Source: Halosimplex aquaticum (GTDB lineage Archaea; Halobacteriota; Halobacteria; Halobacteriales; Haloarculaceae). Taken from it: a DNA stretch of 64,000 bases. Each line of letters opens with the position of its first letter. Position 1 is the first letter of the stretch. The notes under the pieces were generated by a model that worked only from the letters and a program-made list of their open reading frames with translations, was not told the origin of the DNA and searched no databases. This document shows, piece after piece, positions 18,130 to 26,704 of the stretch. Location: contig NZ_CP118158.1 of assembly GCF_028747785.1 (NCBI RefSeq), positions 3,472,001-3,536,000 of the forward strand. The letters run 5' to 3'. The translations under genes were made by a program, and so were the position numbers.

Positions 18130-18570
18130 ATGTACGAGGACATCCTCGTTCCGACGGACGGGAGCGCCGGTGCGGAGAGGGCCCACGACGAGGCCGTCGA
18201 CCTCGCCGCCGAGTTCGGCGCGACGGTCCACTCGCTGTACGTCGTCGACGTCTCCGCGATCGGCCCGGAGTCCGGGGCCGTCGATCTCGCCGAGTCGTTC
18301 GAGCAGATGGGCGAGGACACCACCGACGCTGCCGTGGCCCGGGCGCGCGACGCAGGGGTCGACGCCGTCGGTTCGGTCACGACCGGGACGCCCCACCGGT
18401 CGATCCTCGACTACGTCGACGAGGAGGGGATCGACCTCGTCGTGATGGGCACGCACGGGCGGACCGGGATCGAGCGGTATCTCCTCGGCAGCGTCACGGA
18501 GAAGGTCGTCCGCGCCGCCGACGTGCCCGTGCTGACGGTCCGCGCGAGCGAGGACGACACCGAGGAATAG
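18130..18570 (+). CDS. Universal stress protein (UspA family)
   Basis: A 146-residue single-domain Usp. The N-terminal ILVPTDGSAGAERAHDEAVDLA and the C-terminal ATP-binding pattern GTHGRTGIERYLLGSVTEKVVRAADVPVLTVRA (G-2X-G-9X-G-S) predict ATP binding and a dimer. Family roles are in stress survival, with targets mostly unknown. I start at the ATG at 18130 because a TATA-like tttacg lies about 27 bp upstream and earlier codons encode unlike sequence. A second Usp is encoded 1.1 kb away on the other strand. Confidence 0.9.
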   Translation: MYEDILVPTDGSAGAERAHDEAVDLAAEFGATVHSLYVVDVSAIGPESGAVDLAESFEQMGEDTTDAAVARARDAGVDAVGSVTTGTPHRSILDYVDEEGIDLVVMGTHGRTGIERYLLGSVTEKVVRAADVPVLTVRASEDDTEE

Positions 18571-18614
18571 CGCCGACGGACCGACCGACGCGCCCGGCGC
18601 GTCGAGACCGGTCG

Positions 18615-19202
18615 TCAATCGGTCCCGTCGCGGCCTTCGGACCCGTCTGCGCGCTCGCCTTCGCCGTTGCTTGCGCTCTCGGCCCCGCCGTTGCGTTCGC
18701 CTCCACCATTGCTCTCGTCCCCACTCTCACTCTCGTCTTCCCCCGCACTGAGCCCGCCGTGTTCGTCGATCTCTCCGGCCACGAGGCGAGTCGAGGAGAT
18801 CCGTTCGCCGTCGGCGGCGCGGACGAACGGGACGACGAACCCCTCCATCGGGTCGAGGCCGCGTCTGGCGCGCTCGTCGTTGATGTCGGCCAGTTCGCCC
18901 GCCGTCTCGGGGGACACGACCAGCGCGTCGAGCGTCGGGTCCGTCGACGCGATGCCGTGTTCGTCGTGGAGCTTCCTGATCTCGACCTGGCGACCCCACT
19001 CGTCGAGCGCCTCGACCTCCTCGCGGACCCGCTCGCGGCGGGCCGCGAAGTCGGGGACCGGGCGCTCGCGCTTCCCGCGGGCGAACTCGTCGCTGGTCAG
19101 CGCGACGAGGACGCCCTCGTCGCCGCGTTCGAGCGCCTTCCTGAACAGGGCGCGGTGTCCGTCGTGGATCGGGCCGAAGGTGCCGGCGACTGCGACGCGC
19201 AT
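18615..19202 (-). CDS. coaD: Phosphopantetheine adenylyltransferase, archaeal type
   Basis: A 195-residue nucleotidyltransferase of the archaeal PPAT family (COG1019), making dephospho-CoA from 4'-phosphopantetheine and ATP. The HxGH motif region is VAVAGTFGPIHDGHRALFRKAL (residues 3-24), and the second nucleotidyl motif is ISSTRLVAGEI near residue 140. Residues after about 150 form a low-complexity tail rich in Ser, Gly, Glu and Asn, which is not in the typical ~150-residue family and looks disordered. The ATG at 19202 places the HxGH motif at the usual distance. It is a single gene between two stress protein genes. Confidence 0.85.
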   Translation of the reverse strand: MRVAVAGTFGPIHDGHRALFRKALERGDEGVLVALTSDEFARGKRERPVPDFAARRERVREEVEALDEWGRQVEIRKLHDEHGIASTDPTLDALVVSPETAGELADINDERARRGLDPMEGFVVPFVRAADGERISSTRLVAGEIDEHGGLSAGEDESESGDESNGGGERNGGAESASNGEGERADGSEGRDGTD

Positions 19203-19277
19203 ACCTACGCATCGGTCGGACGAGAGAAGTGTCTCACGGCCTCGGGACGGTGCCACGGACTCCCTCGACCGGGGCGG

Positions 19278-19706
19278 TCACCGACCGACGACGGCCCCCG
19301 GAGTGACGACGGTGTCGGCGGTCCGTTCGAGTTCGCGTCGGACCCGCCCCGGTCGGCGACGGCCGGCGAGGACGACGGCGTCGGCGTCGATCTCGCTGGC
19401 GTAAGCGGGTAGCTCCTCGTTCGGTCGGCCGTGGCAGCAGCGCGTGCGGACGACGACGTCGCGCTCGCGGCCGCGCGCGTCGACGGTCGAGAGCAGGTCG
19501 CGGCCCGCGTCCTCGGCGTCGCCGACGAGCACTTCGGCACTGCTCAGCGCCGGCTCCCCGTACCGGCCCGTGTCGACGACGTACAGCGCGTGGACGACGC
19601 CCCCGCTGCGTTCGGCCATGTCGAGCGCGCGGTCGATCGCCGCCGCTGTCCCACCGGTTCCCTCTGACGTGCGCTCGTCGAGCGAGAGCAGGATTCGATC
19701 GGTCAT
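19278..19706 (-). CDS. Universal stress protein (UspA family), divergent
   Basis: A 142-residue Usp-like protein starting MTDRILLSLDERTS. The fold pattern (VVHALYVVDTGRYGEP and VVVRTRCCHGRPNEEL) matches the family, but the ATP-binding end is degenerate: AGRRRPGRVRRELERTADTV in place of G-2X-G-9X-G-S/T. It may therefore not bind ATP as canonical members do. The start at 19706 is the only good ATG. It diverges from the Old Yellow Enzyme gene and lies behind coaD on the same strand (75 bp). Confidence 0.8.
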   Translation of the reverse strand: MTDRILLSLDERTSEGTGGTAAAIDRALDMAERSGGVVHALYVVDTGRYGEPALSSAEVLVGDAEDAGRDLLSTVDARGRERDVVVRTRCCHGRPNEELPAYASEIDADAVVLAGRRRPGRVRRELERTADTVVTPGAVVGR

Positions 19707-19832
19707 GGTCCCCGATCGGACCGAGACGGATCGGCGGTAAATAGGTGCGCGACGGTTCGCGGGCGGCCGGCCGCCGTAACCATCGGCATACGTCGGGAGT
19801 AAGCTTAACCTGCGAACTCGACTACTCACCGT

Positions 19833-21206
19833 ATGGCGACGCTCGACGACCCCGTGTCCGTCGGCGGAGTCGACATCCCCAACCGCCTCTACCGGGCGCC
19901 GCTGCTCGAGTGCGCGGGCAACGGTCCCGACGCGGTCGACACCTTCGTCGACGAACTCGAACCGACGGCGGCGTCGGGCGTCGGGCTCGTCTTCCAGGGC
20001 GCCAGTATCGTCACGGCGGAGAGCGGGTGCGCGGCGCCGAACATGACCCGGTTTCACGACCCGGCGTTCGTCGCGCGCTGCTCGCGGCTGACCGACGCCG
20101 TCCACGACCACGGCGGCCGCATCTTCGTCCAGTTGGCCCACGGCGGCCTGCGGAGCATGGCCGTCTGGCACGCCGGCCACCGCGCCCGGAACCCGGACCA
20201 CGAGGAACTCGCCGTCTCCCGGCCGCCCGCGCAGTTGCGCGCGCTCGACCGGCTGGGACTCGTCGACTTCCAGCCGCGAGTCATGTCCACGGCCGGGGTG
20301 TACGACCTCGCCGAGCAGTTCGGGAGAGCGGCGGGCTACGCCGCCGACGCCGGGTACGACGGGATCCACCTCTCCGGCGCGAACATGGGCGTCGTCCAGC
20401 AGTTCCTCTCCCCGTTCTACAACCGCCGCGACGACGAGTTCGGCACCGGCCCCGACGAGCCGCCGGGGAGCGGCGGCGTGCGCTTCCTGGAAGCCGTCCA
20501 CGACGCGGTCCGCGACCACGCCGGCGACGTGCCGCTGGCGACGAAAGTGCCGGCCGAGACGGCCGCGCCCCGGTTCGTCCGTCGCCGCCTCTCGCGCGAC
20601 GACGCTGTCGGGATCTGCGAGCGCGTCGCCGCGATCGGCTACGACGCCGTGGTCCCGGTCGAGGTCTCGACGTTCTGGGACATGAGCGTCGTCAGGGGCG
20701 CCTATCCGGACCGCGCCTGGGAGGCCGCGGACCTCCGGAGCGACTACGCCGAGGCGTTCGGCGGTCCGCGGCGCGCCAGGGCGGTCGCGGCGCTGAACCG
20801 GTTGCAGAGTCGCCGCTTCCCCAGGGAGCCCGGCTGGAACGCCGATCTCTGCCGTCGGGTCCGCAGGCGGGTCGACGTGCCCGTCCTCTGCGAGGGCGGC
20901 GTCCGAGAACGGGAGACGTGCGACGAGTTGCTGGGCGCGTCCGGCGGGGAACCGGCCTGTGACCTCGTCGGGATGGGGCGGCCGTTCTACGCCGAACCGC
21001 GCCTCGGTGCGCGACTGCTCGGCGAGCGCGGCCGACGCGAGGGTTCGGCGGCGCTCTGCGCGAGTTGCAACAACTGCACCGTCCCGCAGGTGACCGGTGC
21101 GCCGGGGACGTGCCGGACGCCCGCTGTGGTTCGCGAGCGCGCTCGCCTGGAAGGCGAGGGCGTCTATGACCGCCGGGGGCCCGAGGAGTCAGAGTCAGAT
21201 AGGTGA
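19833..21206 (+). CDS. Old Yellow Enzyme-family NADH:flavin oxidoreductase with Cys cluster
   Basis: A 457-residue TIM-barrel flavoprotein. The N terminus VSVGGVDIPNRLYRAPL, QLAHGGLRS, and the middle segment ANMGVVQQFLSPFYNRRDDEFG are typical of the family. Near the C terminus lies CASCNNCTVPQVTG with a further Cys 12 residues on, reminiscent of the [4Fe-4S] site of 2,4-dienoyl-CoA reductase and trimethylamine dehydrogenase but with C-X2-C-X2-C-X11-C spacing. It lacks the extra NAD(P)-binding domain of those larger enzymes. The substrate is unknown; the nearby PHA and PhaJ genes hint at an enoyl-CoA or similar activated alkene. Confidence 0.8.
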   Translation: MATLDDPVSVGGVDIPNRLYRAPLLECAGNGPDAVDTFVDELEPTAASGVGLVFQGASIVTAESGCAAPNMTRFHDPAFVARCSRLTDAVHDHGGRIFVQLAHGGLRSMAVWHAGHRARNPDHEELAVSRPPAQLRALDRLGLVDFQPRVMSTAGVYDLAEQFGRAAGYAADAGYDGIHLSGANMGVVQQFLSPFYNRRDDEFGTGPDEPPGSGGVRFLEAVHDAVRDHAGDVPLATKVPAETAAPRFVRRRLSRDDAVGICERVAAIGYDAVVPVEVSTFWDMSVVRGAYPDRAWEAADLRSDYAEAFGGPRRARAVAALNRLQSRRFPREPGWNADLCRRVRRRVDVPVLCEGGVRERETCDELLGASGGEPACDLVGMGRPFYAEPRLGARLLGERGRREGSAALCASCNNCTVPQVTGAPGTCRTPAVVRERARLEGEGVYDRRGPEESESDR

Positions 21207-21260
21207 CTGAAGTCACTCGGACAGGTCGGATGCAGACGGGTCGAACGGGGCAGAAGATCC

Positions 21261-21875
21261 TCAGACGTCGTCGGGGAGTTCGTCGACGAGGACGACGGCT
21301 TCGCCGTCGATGATCGTGGTGCCGTCGTCGACGACGCGAGTGGTGAGCCGGTACTGGTCGTCGCCGAGGTCCTCGACGATCTCGCACTCCGCGGTGAGGC
21401 GGTCTCCGAGGCGGACGGGGTTGTGGAACTCCAGATCCTGGGAGAGGTAGATGGTCAGGCCGGGCAGGCGAGCGAGGCCGGCGCTGATCAGGCCACCGAC
21501 GAGCGTCCCGTGGGCGATGCGGCCCTTGAAGCGGGTCTTGCTCGCGAACTCGTCGTCGAGGTGCAGCGGGTTGGTGTCACCGCTGGCGGCGGCGAACGAC
21601 TGGACGTCGCGGTCGGAGATCGTCTTGGTGAACTCGACGCGGTCGCCGACGCCGAGGCTCCCGCGGTCGGTCTCGGTCAGTTCGACGTGCCACTCGGGCA
21701 GGTCCTCGTCGGCCTCGATCCGGTCTACGGCCTCCATTCCCTCCTCGTCGGACGACGGGGAGACGCCGAACGCCGCGAACGCCGCCCGGTTGGCCGCGAC
21801 CACGCTGTTGAACATGTGTGAGGACGTCTCCGTCCACGTGTCAAGCAGCGCGTTTCGGTGCGGTTCAGAACTCAT
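21261..21875 (-). CDS. phaJ: MaoC-family (R)-specific enoyl-CoA hydratase, PhaJ-like
   Basis: A 204-residue hot-dog-fold hydratase. The MaoC active-site segment is AASGDTNPLHLDDEFASKTRFKGRIAHG, with catalytic Asp and His five residues apart. Enzymes of this type hydrate trans-2-enoyl-CoA to (R)-3-hydroxyacyl-CoA, feeding PHA synthase. The first ~45 residues (TWTETSSHMFNSVVAANRAAFAAFG) are not part of the hot dog and resemble a short phasin-like helix, which may target it to granules; that is inference. A TATA-like ttttaata about 27 bp upstream of the ATG at 21875 fits a leaderless message. It diverges from phaR. Confidence 0.85.
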   Translation of the reverse strand: MSSEPHRNALLDTWTETSSHMFNSVVAANRAAFAAFGVSPSSDEEGMEAVDRIEADEDLPEWHVELTETDRGSLGVGDRVEFTKTISDRDVQSFAAASGDTNPLHLDDEFASKTRFKGRIAHGTLVGGLISAGLARLPGLTIYLSQDLEFHNPVRLGDRLTAECEIVEDLGDDQYRLTTRVVDDGTTIIDGEAVVLVDELPDDV

Positions 21876-22313
21876 CGATACCCTCGTTTGGGTTTGATGC
21901 TATTAAAACGTAGTGGTACGTGATCACACGGAATCGCCCGAGAAGCGGTCTCTCAGGCGTCTCTCCGGGATACGGGGAGATTACTATCGGCGGATTCTGC
22001 AGCGAAGGAAAACCCGCGCCCCACCGCGTCTGTGACCCCCGACCTGCGGGCAGTAACGTCGCGTTACCGCGCCCTATCGAGCGGCGCGTGAGCGAGGATC
22101 GGCGAAGCGCGACTGCATTTTGCTGTCGCTTCTGGTCGAACGCCGCTCGTGGTCGATGGGGGACTGCCACTTCGGACCGTTCGCGGCCCACGGTTCGATT
22201 CGGGTCCCGAGGGCTACTGAGACGTACGCCGATCCATGGAATGGTATTGAGTGGTAGAAGATGGTATTCAGCGCAATGCTTATGTGTTCGAGGGATGTAC
22301 ATACTGTTGACCG
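21876..22313. promoter_or_regulatory. Control region between phaJ and the phaR-phaP operon
   Basis: A 438-bp gap between divergent PHA genes. Next to phaR are two direct repeats, atggtattga at 22241-22250 and atggtattca at 22261-22270, exactly 20 bp apart (two helical turns), just upstream of a TATA-like cttatgtg at 22279-22286. This would suit binding of a dimeric AbrB-like regulator such as PhaR itself. On the other side, a ttttaata box lies about 27 bp before phaJ. The middle has no recognisable gene; GC-rich short palindromes are present. Confidence 0.55.
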
Positions 22314-22610
22314 ATGACCGACGAGAACGACGGTCCGACGTGGCCGCCGACGATGTTCAGCGGGATGCAGGAGATGAGTGAGCAGGCGATGGAAACCCAG
22401 CAGGAGTTCCTCAGTCAGATGATGCAGGCGGGTGCCGGCGGGCTGGACATGAACCAGCTCGGTGCGATGAGTCAGACGGCGACGTTCAAGACCCGCGTGC
22501 AGTCCGGCGGCCGGATCTCCATCCCCGACGCCGAGCGCGAGGCGCTGGACATCGAAGAGGGAGACATCGTCCAGACCGTCGTCATCCCGGTCAAGCGGAA
22601 CCGAGAGTGA
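22314..22610 (+). CDS. phaR: PhaR, AbrB-like regulator of PHA granule genes
   Basis: A 98-residue protein. Residues 1-50 are amphipathic and Met/Gln-rich (TMFSGMQEMSEQAMETQQEF), suited to binding PHA granules. Residues 55-95 form a SpoVT/AbrB swapped-hairpin DNA-binding domain (FKTRVQSGGRISIPDAEREALDI, then EEGDIVQTVVIPV). In Haloferax mediterranei the equivalent phaR-phaP operon encodes a regulator that represses phasin expression when free. The position next to phaP and phaE-phaC supports that role. Its stop (22608-22610) overlaps an alternative GTG start of phaP. Confidence 0.85.
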   Translation: MTDENDGPTWPPTMFSGMQEMSEQAMETQQEFLSQMMQAGAGGLDMNQLGAMSQTATFKTRVQSGGRISIPDAEREALDIEEGDIVQTVVIPVKRNRE

Positions 22611-22615
22611 TCCAC

Positions 22616-23164
22616 ATGGCATACACCACCCCCATCACCACGGCGTTCGAGATGCAGCGCGCGACGATCGAGCAGAGCCAGAAGGCGCTGGAGCAGACCA
22701 TCGACTTCCAGCAGACGGTCAACGAGGCCGTCGTCGACAGCTTCGACAGCCAGCGCTCGGCCCAGCGCCGCGGCGTCGAGCTGTCCCAGACGCTCGCCCA
22801 CAGCTACCTCGACGTCGTCGAGTCCTCGGTGCCCGGCGCCGCCGGCACCGTCGACGAGGTCCGCGCGGCCGTCGACGAGCAGTACGACTTCCTGCTCGAC
22901 AACCACGCGGAGGTCTTCGAGACCGTCGCCGACGAGTACGAGCAGGGCGCCGACGCCTACGACGAGCTGGCGGCCGACTACGTCGAAGCGCTCGACGAGC
23001 AGGTCCAGCTGCTCGTCGAGGCCCACGAGGAACTGGAGTCCCAGTCGGTCGACGTGGCCGAGCAGTGGGGCGACCAGCTGGAGTCGCTCCAGGACCAAGT
23101 CGAGGACCTGCAGGAGCAGGTCACCGACGTCCAGGAGCGCGCCGCGCAGGCCGTCGACGCGTAG
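22616..23164 (+). CDS. phaP: Phasin PhaP, PHA granule coat protein
   Basis: A 182-residue, highly helical protein. The central Glu/Gln-rich helices and C-terminal coiled coil (WGDQLESLQDQVEDLQEQVTDV, cut here only by description) are typical of haloarchaeal phasins that coat PHA granules and control their number and size. There are no membrane or catalytic features. I start at the ATG at 22616 (MAYTTPIT); a GTG at 22607 overlaps the phaR stop codon and is possible. Second gene of phaR-phaP; a T-run follows it at 23172-23181. Confidence 0.85.
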   Translation: MAYTTPITTAFEMQRATIEQSQKALEQTIDFQQTVNEAVVDSFDSQRSAQRRGVELSQTLAHSYLDVVESSVPGAAGTVDEVRAAVDEQYDFLLDNHAEVFETVADEYEQGADAYDELAADYVEALDEQVQLLVEAHEELESQSVDVAEQWGDQLESLQDQVEDLQEQVTDVQERAAQAVDA

Positions 23165-23171
23165 AACACGG

Positions 23172-23181
23172 TTTTTTCTTT
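23172..23181 (+). terminator. T-rich tract between phaP and phaE
   Basis: Ten bases with nine T follow the phaP stop codon and precede phaE by about 20 bp. Archaeal termination often occurs at such tracts, so this may end or reduce phaR-phaP transcription, in keeping with the separate phaRP and phaEC units known in Haloferax mediterranei. Confidence 0.5.
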
Positions 23182-23202
23182 CAACGTACACGAACACATA
23201 CC

Positions 23203-23778
23203 ATGAGCAACACCAACGAGATGCAGGAGCAGTGGACGGAGATGGTCGAGGAGATGAACGACGCGGTCGCCGACTCCCTCGAACAGAACATGAAAGCCCA
23301 GGCAGCCTTCGTCGAGTCGTGGGCCGAGGCCGTCGAGGACTCGGTCCCCGAGGAAGAGGCGATGGCCGAGGGCATCCAGGGCTACAACCGCGCCTACGAG
23401 GTGTGGATGGACGCCGCCGAGCAGATGTTCGAGCGGAGCACCGACGCCGCCCAGGGCGATGACGTCGCGCCCTCCGAATACCGGGACATCTGGCTGCAGT
23501 CGGCCAACGAGGCGTTCAAGGAGGTCATGTCGACCAGCGCCTTCGCCGCCGCCAACGGCCAGCTCGTCGAGCGCATGATGGAGATGCGCCGCGAGGCCGA
23601 CGACGTGAGCCAGGAGACCATCTCCCAGCTCGGCTTCCCCACCCGCGACGACATGGACGAGGTCGGCGAGCGACTCGTCGAACTCGAACGGCGCCAGCAC
23701 GACGTCGAACAGCAGCTCGACCGACTGGAGGAGGTCGACGAGAAGCTCGACCGCGTCCTCGACCACCTGGAGGGGTAA
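23203..23778 (+). CDS. phaE: PHA synthase subunit PhaE (class III)
   Basis: A 191-residue helical subunit needed with PhaC for PHA polymerisation. The central stretch [20 protein letters not shown] and [19 protein letters not shown], plus [23 protein letters not shown] near the C terminus, are hallmarks of haloarchaeal PhaE; the end is a coiled coil ([19 protein letters not shown]). The ATG at 23203 fits the family start. It is 1 bp upstream of phaC, so translation of the two is probably coupled, giving a balanced PhaE-PhaC complex. Confidence 0.88.
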   Translation: MSNTNEMQEQWTEMVEEMNDAVADSLEQNMKAQAAFVESWAEAVEDSVPEEEAMAEGIQGYNRAYEVWMDAAEQMFERSTDAAQGDDVAPSEYRDIWLQSANEAFKEVMSTSAFAAANGQLVERMMEMRREADDVSQETISQLGFPTRDDMDEVGERLVELERRQHDVEQQLDRLEEVDEKLDRVLDHLEG

Positions 23779-23779
23779 G

Positions 23780-25306
23780 ATGGCCAGCGAACGCGCAGAC
23801 CCGTTCAATCCCGTCTCGATGGCCCTCGACGCCCAGCGCACCGCGCTGGAGACGATGACCCAGGCGACCGAGAGCAACGCCGACCTCCCCGAGGCGCTGG
23901 CGACCGTCCAGAGCGTCGAAGTCGGCCAGACGCCAAGCGAGGTCGTCTACCGGGAGAACAAGCTGGAACTCCTCCACTACAAGCCCGAGGAGGCCGGCAT
24001 CGAACCCGAGGAGACCCACGACGTTCCCATCCTCATCGTCTACGCGCTGATCAACAAGCCGTACATCCTCGACCTCCAGCCCGAGCGCTCCGTGGTCCGG
24101 CGCCTGCTCGAAGCGGGCCACGACGTCTACCTCATCGACTGGAACGAGCCGTCGCGGATGGACCAGCACCTCACGCTCGACGACTACGTCAACCGCTACA
24201 TCGAGAACTGCGTCGACGAGGTGCGCGAGCGCTCCGGCCAGGACAAGATCAACGTCCTCGGCTACTGCATGGGCGGCACGATGTCGGCCATGTACGCCGC
24301 GCTCCACCCCGAGAAGGTCAACGCGCTGGGCCTGATGGCCGCGGGCCTCTGTTTCCAGGGGACCGGCGGCGTCCTCGAACAGTGGGGCTCCGACGAGTAC
24401 TACGACCCCGAGGAGGTCACCGACACTTTCGGGAACGTCCCCGCGGAGTTCCTGGACGTCGGCTTCGCGCTGATGGACCCCGTCGACAACTACGTCTCGA
24501 AGTACATCAGGTTCTACGAGAACCTCGACAACGAGGACTTCGTCGAGAACTTCGGCCGCATGGAGCGGTGGCTCTCGGAGGGCATCGACGTGGCCGGTGA
24601 GGCCTACGACCAGTTCCTCCGGGACCTCTACCAGGAGAACAAGCTCTACGAGAACGAGATGTACCTCGACGGGACGCACGTGAACGTCGAGAACATCGAC
24701 ATGCCCGTCCTGCAGATCATGGGCGAGTACGACCACCTCATCCCCGCCGACGCCTCGAAGCCGTTCAACGAGGTCGTCGGCTCCGACGACGTGACCACCA
24801 TCGAGTACGCGACCGGCCACATCGGCCTCTCTGTGTCCTCGTCGTCACACGAGGAAGTCTGGCCCGAGGTCTGCGAGTGGTACGCCGACCGCGCGCCGGC
24901 GACCAGCACGGGAGCGGCCGAGGCCGGCGCCGAGGCGGCCGAACCCGACGACGTGACAGCCGCGGACGAAGCCGCCGAACAGACGGCGGCCGAGGCCGGC
25001 CCCGCCGCCGAGGAAGCGGCCGTCGCCCAGACCGCGGCCGACGACGCCGAGCCGACCGACGCGTCCGCCGAGGCCGAGGTGGCCGAGGACGCCGAGGACG
25101 TGGGCGCCGGCGACGGCGCGGACGTCGCCGCCGACAGCCCGGACGTGGACACCATCGCCGGTATCGGCCCGACCTACGCCGACCGCCTGCACGAGGCCGG
25201 CATCGCCAGCGTCGCCGACCTGCGGGACAGCGATCCCACGGAGGTCGCCGACATCACCGGCGCGCCCGTGGCCCGCGTCGAGGACTGGTTCGAGCAGGTC
25301 GAGTAA
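23780..25306 (+). CDS. phaC: Class III poly(3-hydroxyalkanoate) synthase PhaC with HhH tail
   Basis: A 508-residue PHA synthase, which polymerises (R)-3-hydroxyacyl-CoA. The lipase-like box is GYCMGGT with nucleophile C163, and the triad is completed by D318 (MGEYDHL) and H347 (TGHIGL). After the catalytic domain (about residues 1-370) comes an Ala/Glu-rich linker (about 375-450), then a helix-hairpin-helix domain (about 455-508: [20 protein letters not shown], then [16 protein letters not shown]). HhH domains usually bind DNA; this one could link granules to the nucleoid or be a protein-binding module. It follows phaE after a single base. Confidence 0.9.
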   Translation: MASERADPFNPVSMALDAQRTALETMTQATESNADLPEALATVQSVEVGQTPSEVVYRENKLELLHYKPEEAGIEPEETHDVPILIVYALINKPYILDLQPERSVVRRLLEAGHDVYLIDWNEPSRMDQHLTLDDYVNRYIENCVDEVRERSGQDKINVLGYCMGGTMSAMYAALHPEKVNALGLMAAGLCFQGTGGVLEQWGSDEYYDPEEVTDTFGNVPAEFLDVGFALMDPVDNYVSKYIRFYENLDNEDFVENFGRMERWLSEGIDVAGEAYDQFLRDLYQENKLYENEMYLDGTHVNVENIDMPVLQIMGEYDHLIPADASKPFNEVVGSDDVTTIEYATGHIGLSVSSSSHEEVWPEVCEWYADRAPATSTGAAEAGAEAAEPDDVTAADEAAEQTAAEAGPAAEEAAVAQTAADDAEPTDASAEAEVAEDAEDVGAGDGADVAADSPDVDTIAGIGPTYADRLHEAGIASVADLRDSDPTEVADITGAPVARVEDWFEQVE

Positions 25307-25343
25307 GCCCGCTCGCTCTCGATTCCGCGCTCCGTTTTCGCCG

Positions 25344-26624
25344 TCACTGCAGGTCCGACAGCCGCGCCGCCGCGAACGGGACGAGCATCTCGCGGGGCGT
25401 GAGCCCGCCGTGCATCCCGACGTGCGACACCACGTCCTCGACGGCGGGATGCACGAGCTTCATCTCCGGGTGCGTCAGGACGAGGTCGCCGGCCCGTCGC
25501 TCGAAGACGACGCCGTGATCGAGCCCGTAGAGTCCGAGTTCTCGCACCTCCTCGCGGGTGAACGCGTCGACGCCGTGCGGTTCGAGCGCGTCGACGACGC
25601 CGTCGACGCCGCCGGCCCTGACCGCGAGGTGCGTCAGCCGGGGGTCGGCGAACGGGGGCGACGGCTCCCCCGAGGGCCGCCGCTTCAGCCCCGCGGTCAC
25701 TCCGTCGACGGTCGACAGGTCGAGACACCCCGCCGGTCCCGGTTCGAGGTCCACCATCCCGTGGTCGGCGGTGGCGACCAACAGCGTCTCGGCGGCCGTC
25801 TCGGGGTCGAGTCGGTCGTAGAGTTCCCGGGAGAGACAGCGGGTCAGCGTCGCCAGCGCGTCGTGGTAGGCGCCCGAGTCGGTCCCGAACTCGTGGGAGG
25901 TCGCGTCCAGCTGGGGGAGGTACGCGTAGGTGTAGGTCTGTCCGTCGGCGGATTCGACCACCCGGCGGACGGCCCGCGCCGTCTCGCGCGGCCCGTCGGC
26001 GGGGACCTGCTCGGCGCCGCCGAACGTGGCGTCGGCGTAGTCCGTACCGAGGGTCTCCGACCCCTGGACGACGTGCGCTTCGACGCCCGCGTCGACCAGC
26101 GTCGGGTAGACCGGATCGGCGGCGACCAGGTCCGCCGACTCGGTCGCCGGCGTCCGGCCTCCCGCCACGTCGCCGACGACGTCTTCGCGGACGGCGTGCG
26201 GGAACGCGCCGACGATGTCGCCGTGCTCGGGCAGGTGGACGTCCCAGCCGAGAACCCCGTGTTCCGCGGGTGTGGCCCCCGTGTGGACCGTCGTGATCGC
26301 GGTCGCCGTCGACGACGGGCAGACGGTCGTCAGCGGCGTCACGCTGCCGCGCTCCCCGAGGCGCGACAGGAACCGGTGGTCCTCGCTGTCGCGACGCCAC
26401 CGCCGCCATCCCAGGCCGTCGAGGAGGACGACGACCACGTGCGAGACGTCAGTGTCGACCCCGCCGAACACGTCCGTCGGGAGCGATCGACCGACGTCCA
26501 CGTCGAACACGTCCCCCACCGTCCCCGGAACGTTCGCGAAACAGTATCCCCCGTAGTCGGGGACGACCATCCCCTCGTGCGTCTGCCGATCGAGGAGGGC
26601 CGCCGCGTCGCCAGTGCGAAGCAT
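25344..26624 (-). CDS. Alkaline phosphatase-superfamily nucleotide pyrophosphatase/phosphodiesterase
   Basis: A 426-residue metal-dependent phosphodiesterase. The N-terminal metal-binding segment VVVVLLDGLGWRRW and the nucleophile region TTVCPSSTATAITTVHTGATPAEHGVLGW (Thr/Ser nucleophile) match type I phosphodiesterases of the alkaline phosphatase fold. Further metal ligands are TSHEFGTDSGAYHD and ATADHGMVDL. There is no signal peptide, so it should be cytoplasmic. Substrate is unknown. A TATA-like box (acttattta on the minus strand, near 26655) lies about 30 bp before the ATG at 26624. It converges on phaC. Confidence 0.8.
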   Translation of the reverse strand: MLRTGDAAALLDRQTHEGMVVPDYGGYCFANVPGTVGDVFDVDVGRSLPTDVFGGVDTDVSHVVVVLLDGLGWRRWRRDSEDHRFLSRLGERGSVTPLTTVCPSSTATAITTVHTGATPAEHGVLGWDVHLPEHGDIVGAFPHAVREDVVGDVAGGRTPATESADLVAADPVYPTLVDAGVEAHVVQGSETLGTDYADATFGGAEQVPADGPRETARAVRRVVESADGQTYTYAYLPQLDATSHEFGTDSGAYHDALATLTRCLSRELYDRLDPETAAETLLVATADHGMVDLEPGPAGCLDLSTVDGVTAGLKRRPSGEPSPPFADPRLTHLAVRAGGVDGVVDALEPHGVDAFTREEVRELGLYGLDHGVVFERRAGDLVLTHPEMKLVHPAVEDVVSHVGMHGGLTPREMLVPFAAARLSDLQ

Positions 26625-26704
26625 CTATTGGGTTACCCACATGTTGAGTAAATAAGTTTTCTGCTAGTCGTGACGGTTTAGGTGGCCGGGCGCCACCCAC
26701 CGCC

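Noticed and set aside
22188..22206. ggttcgattc sequence resembling a tRNA T-loop
   Set aside because: The flanking bases do not pair and no cloverleaf forms.
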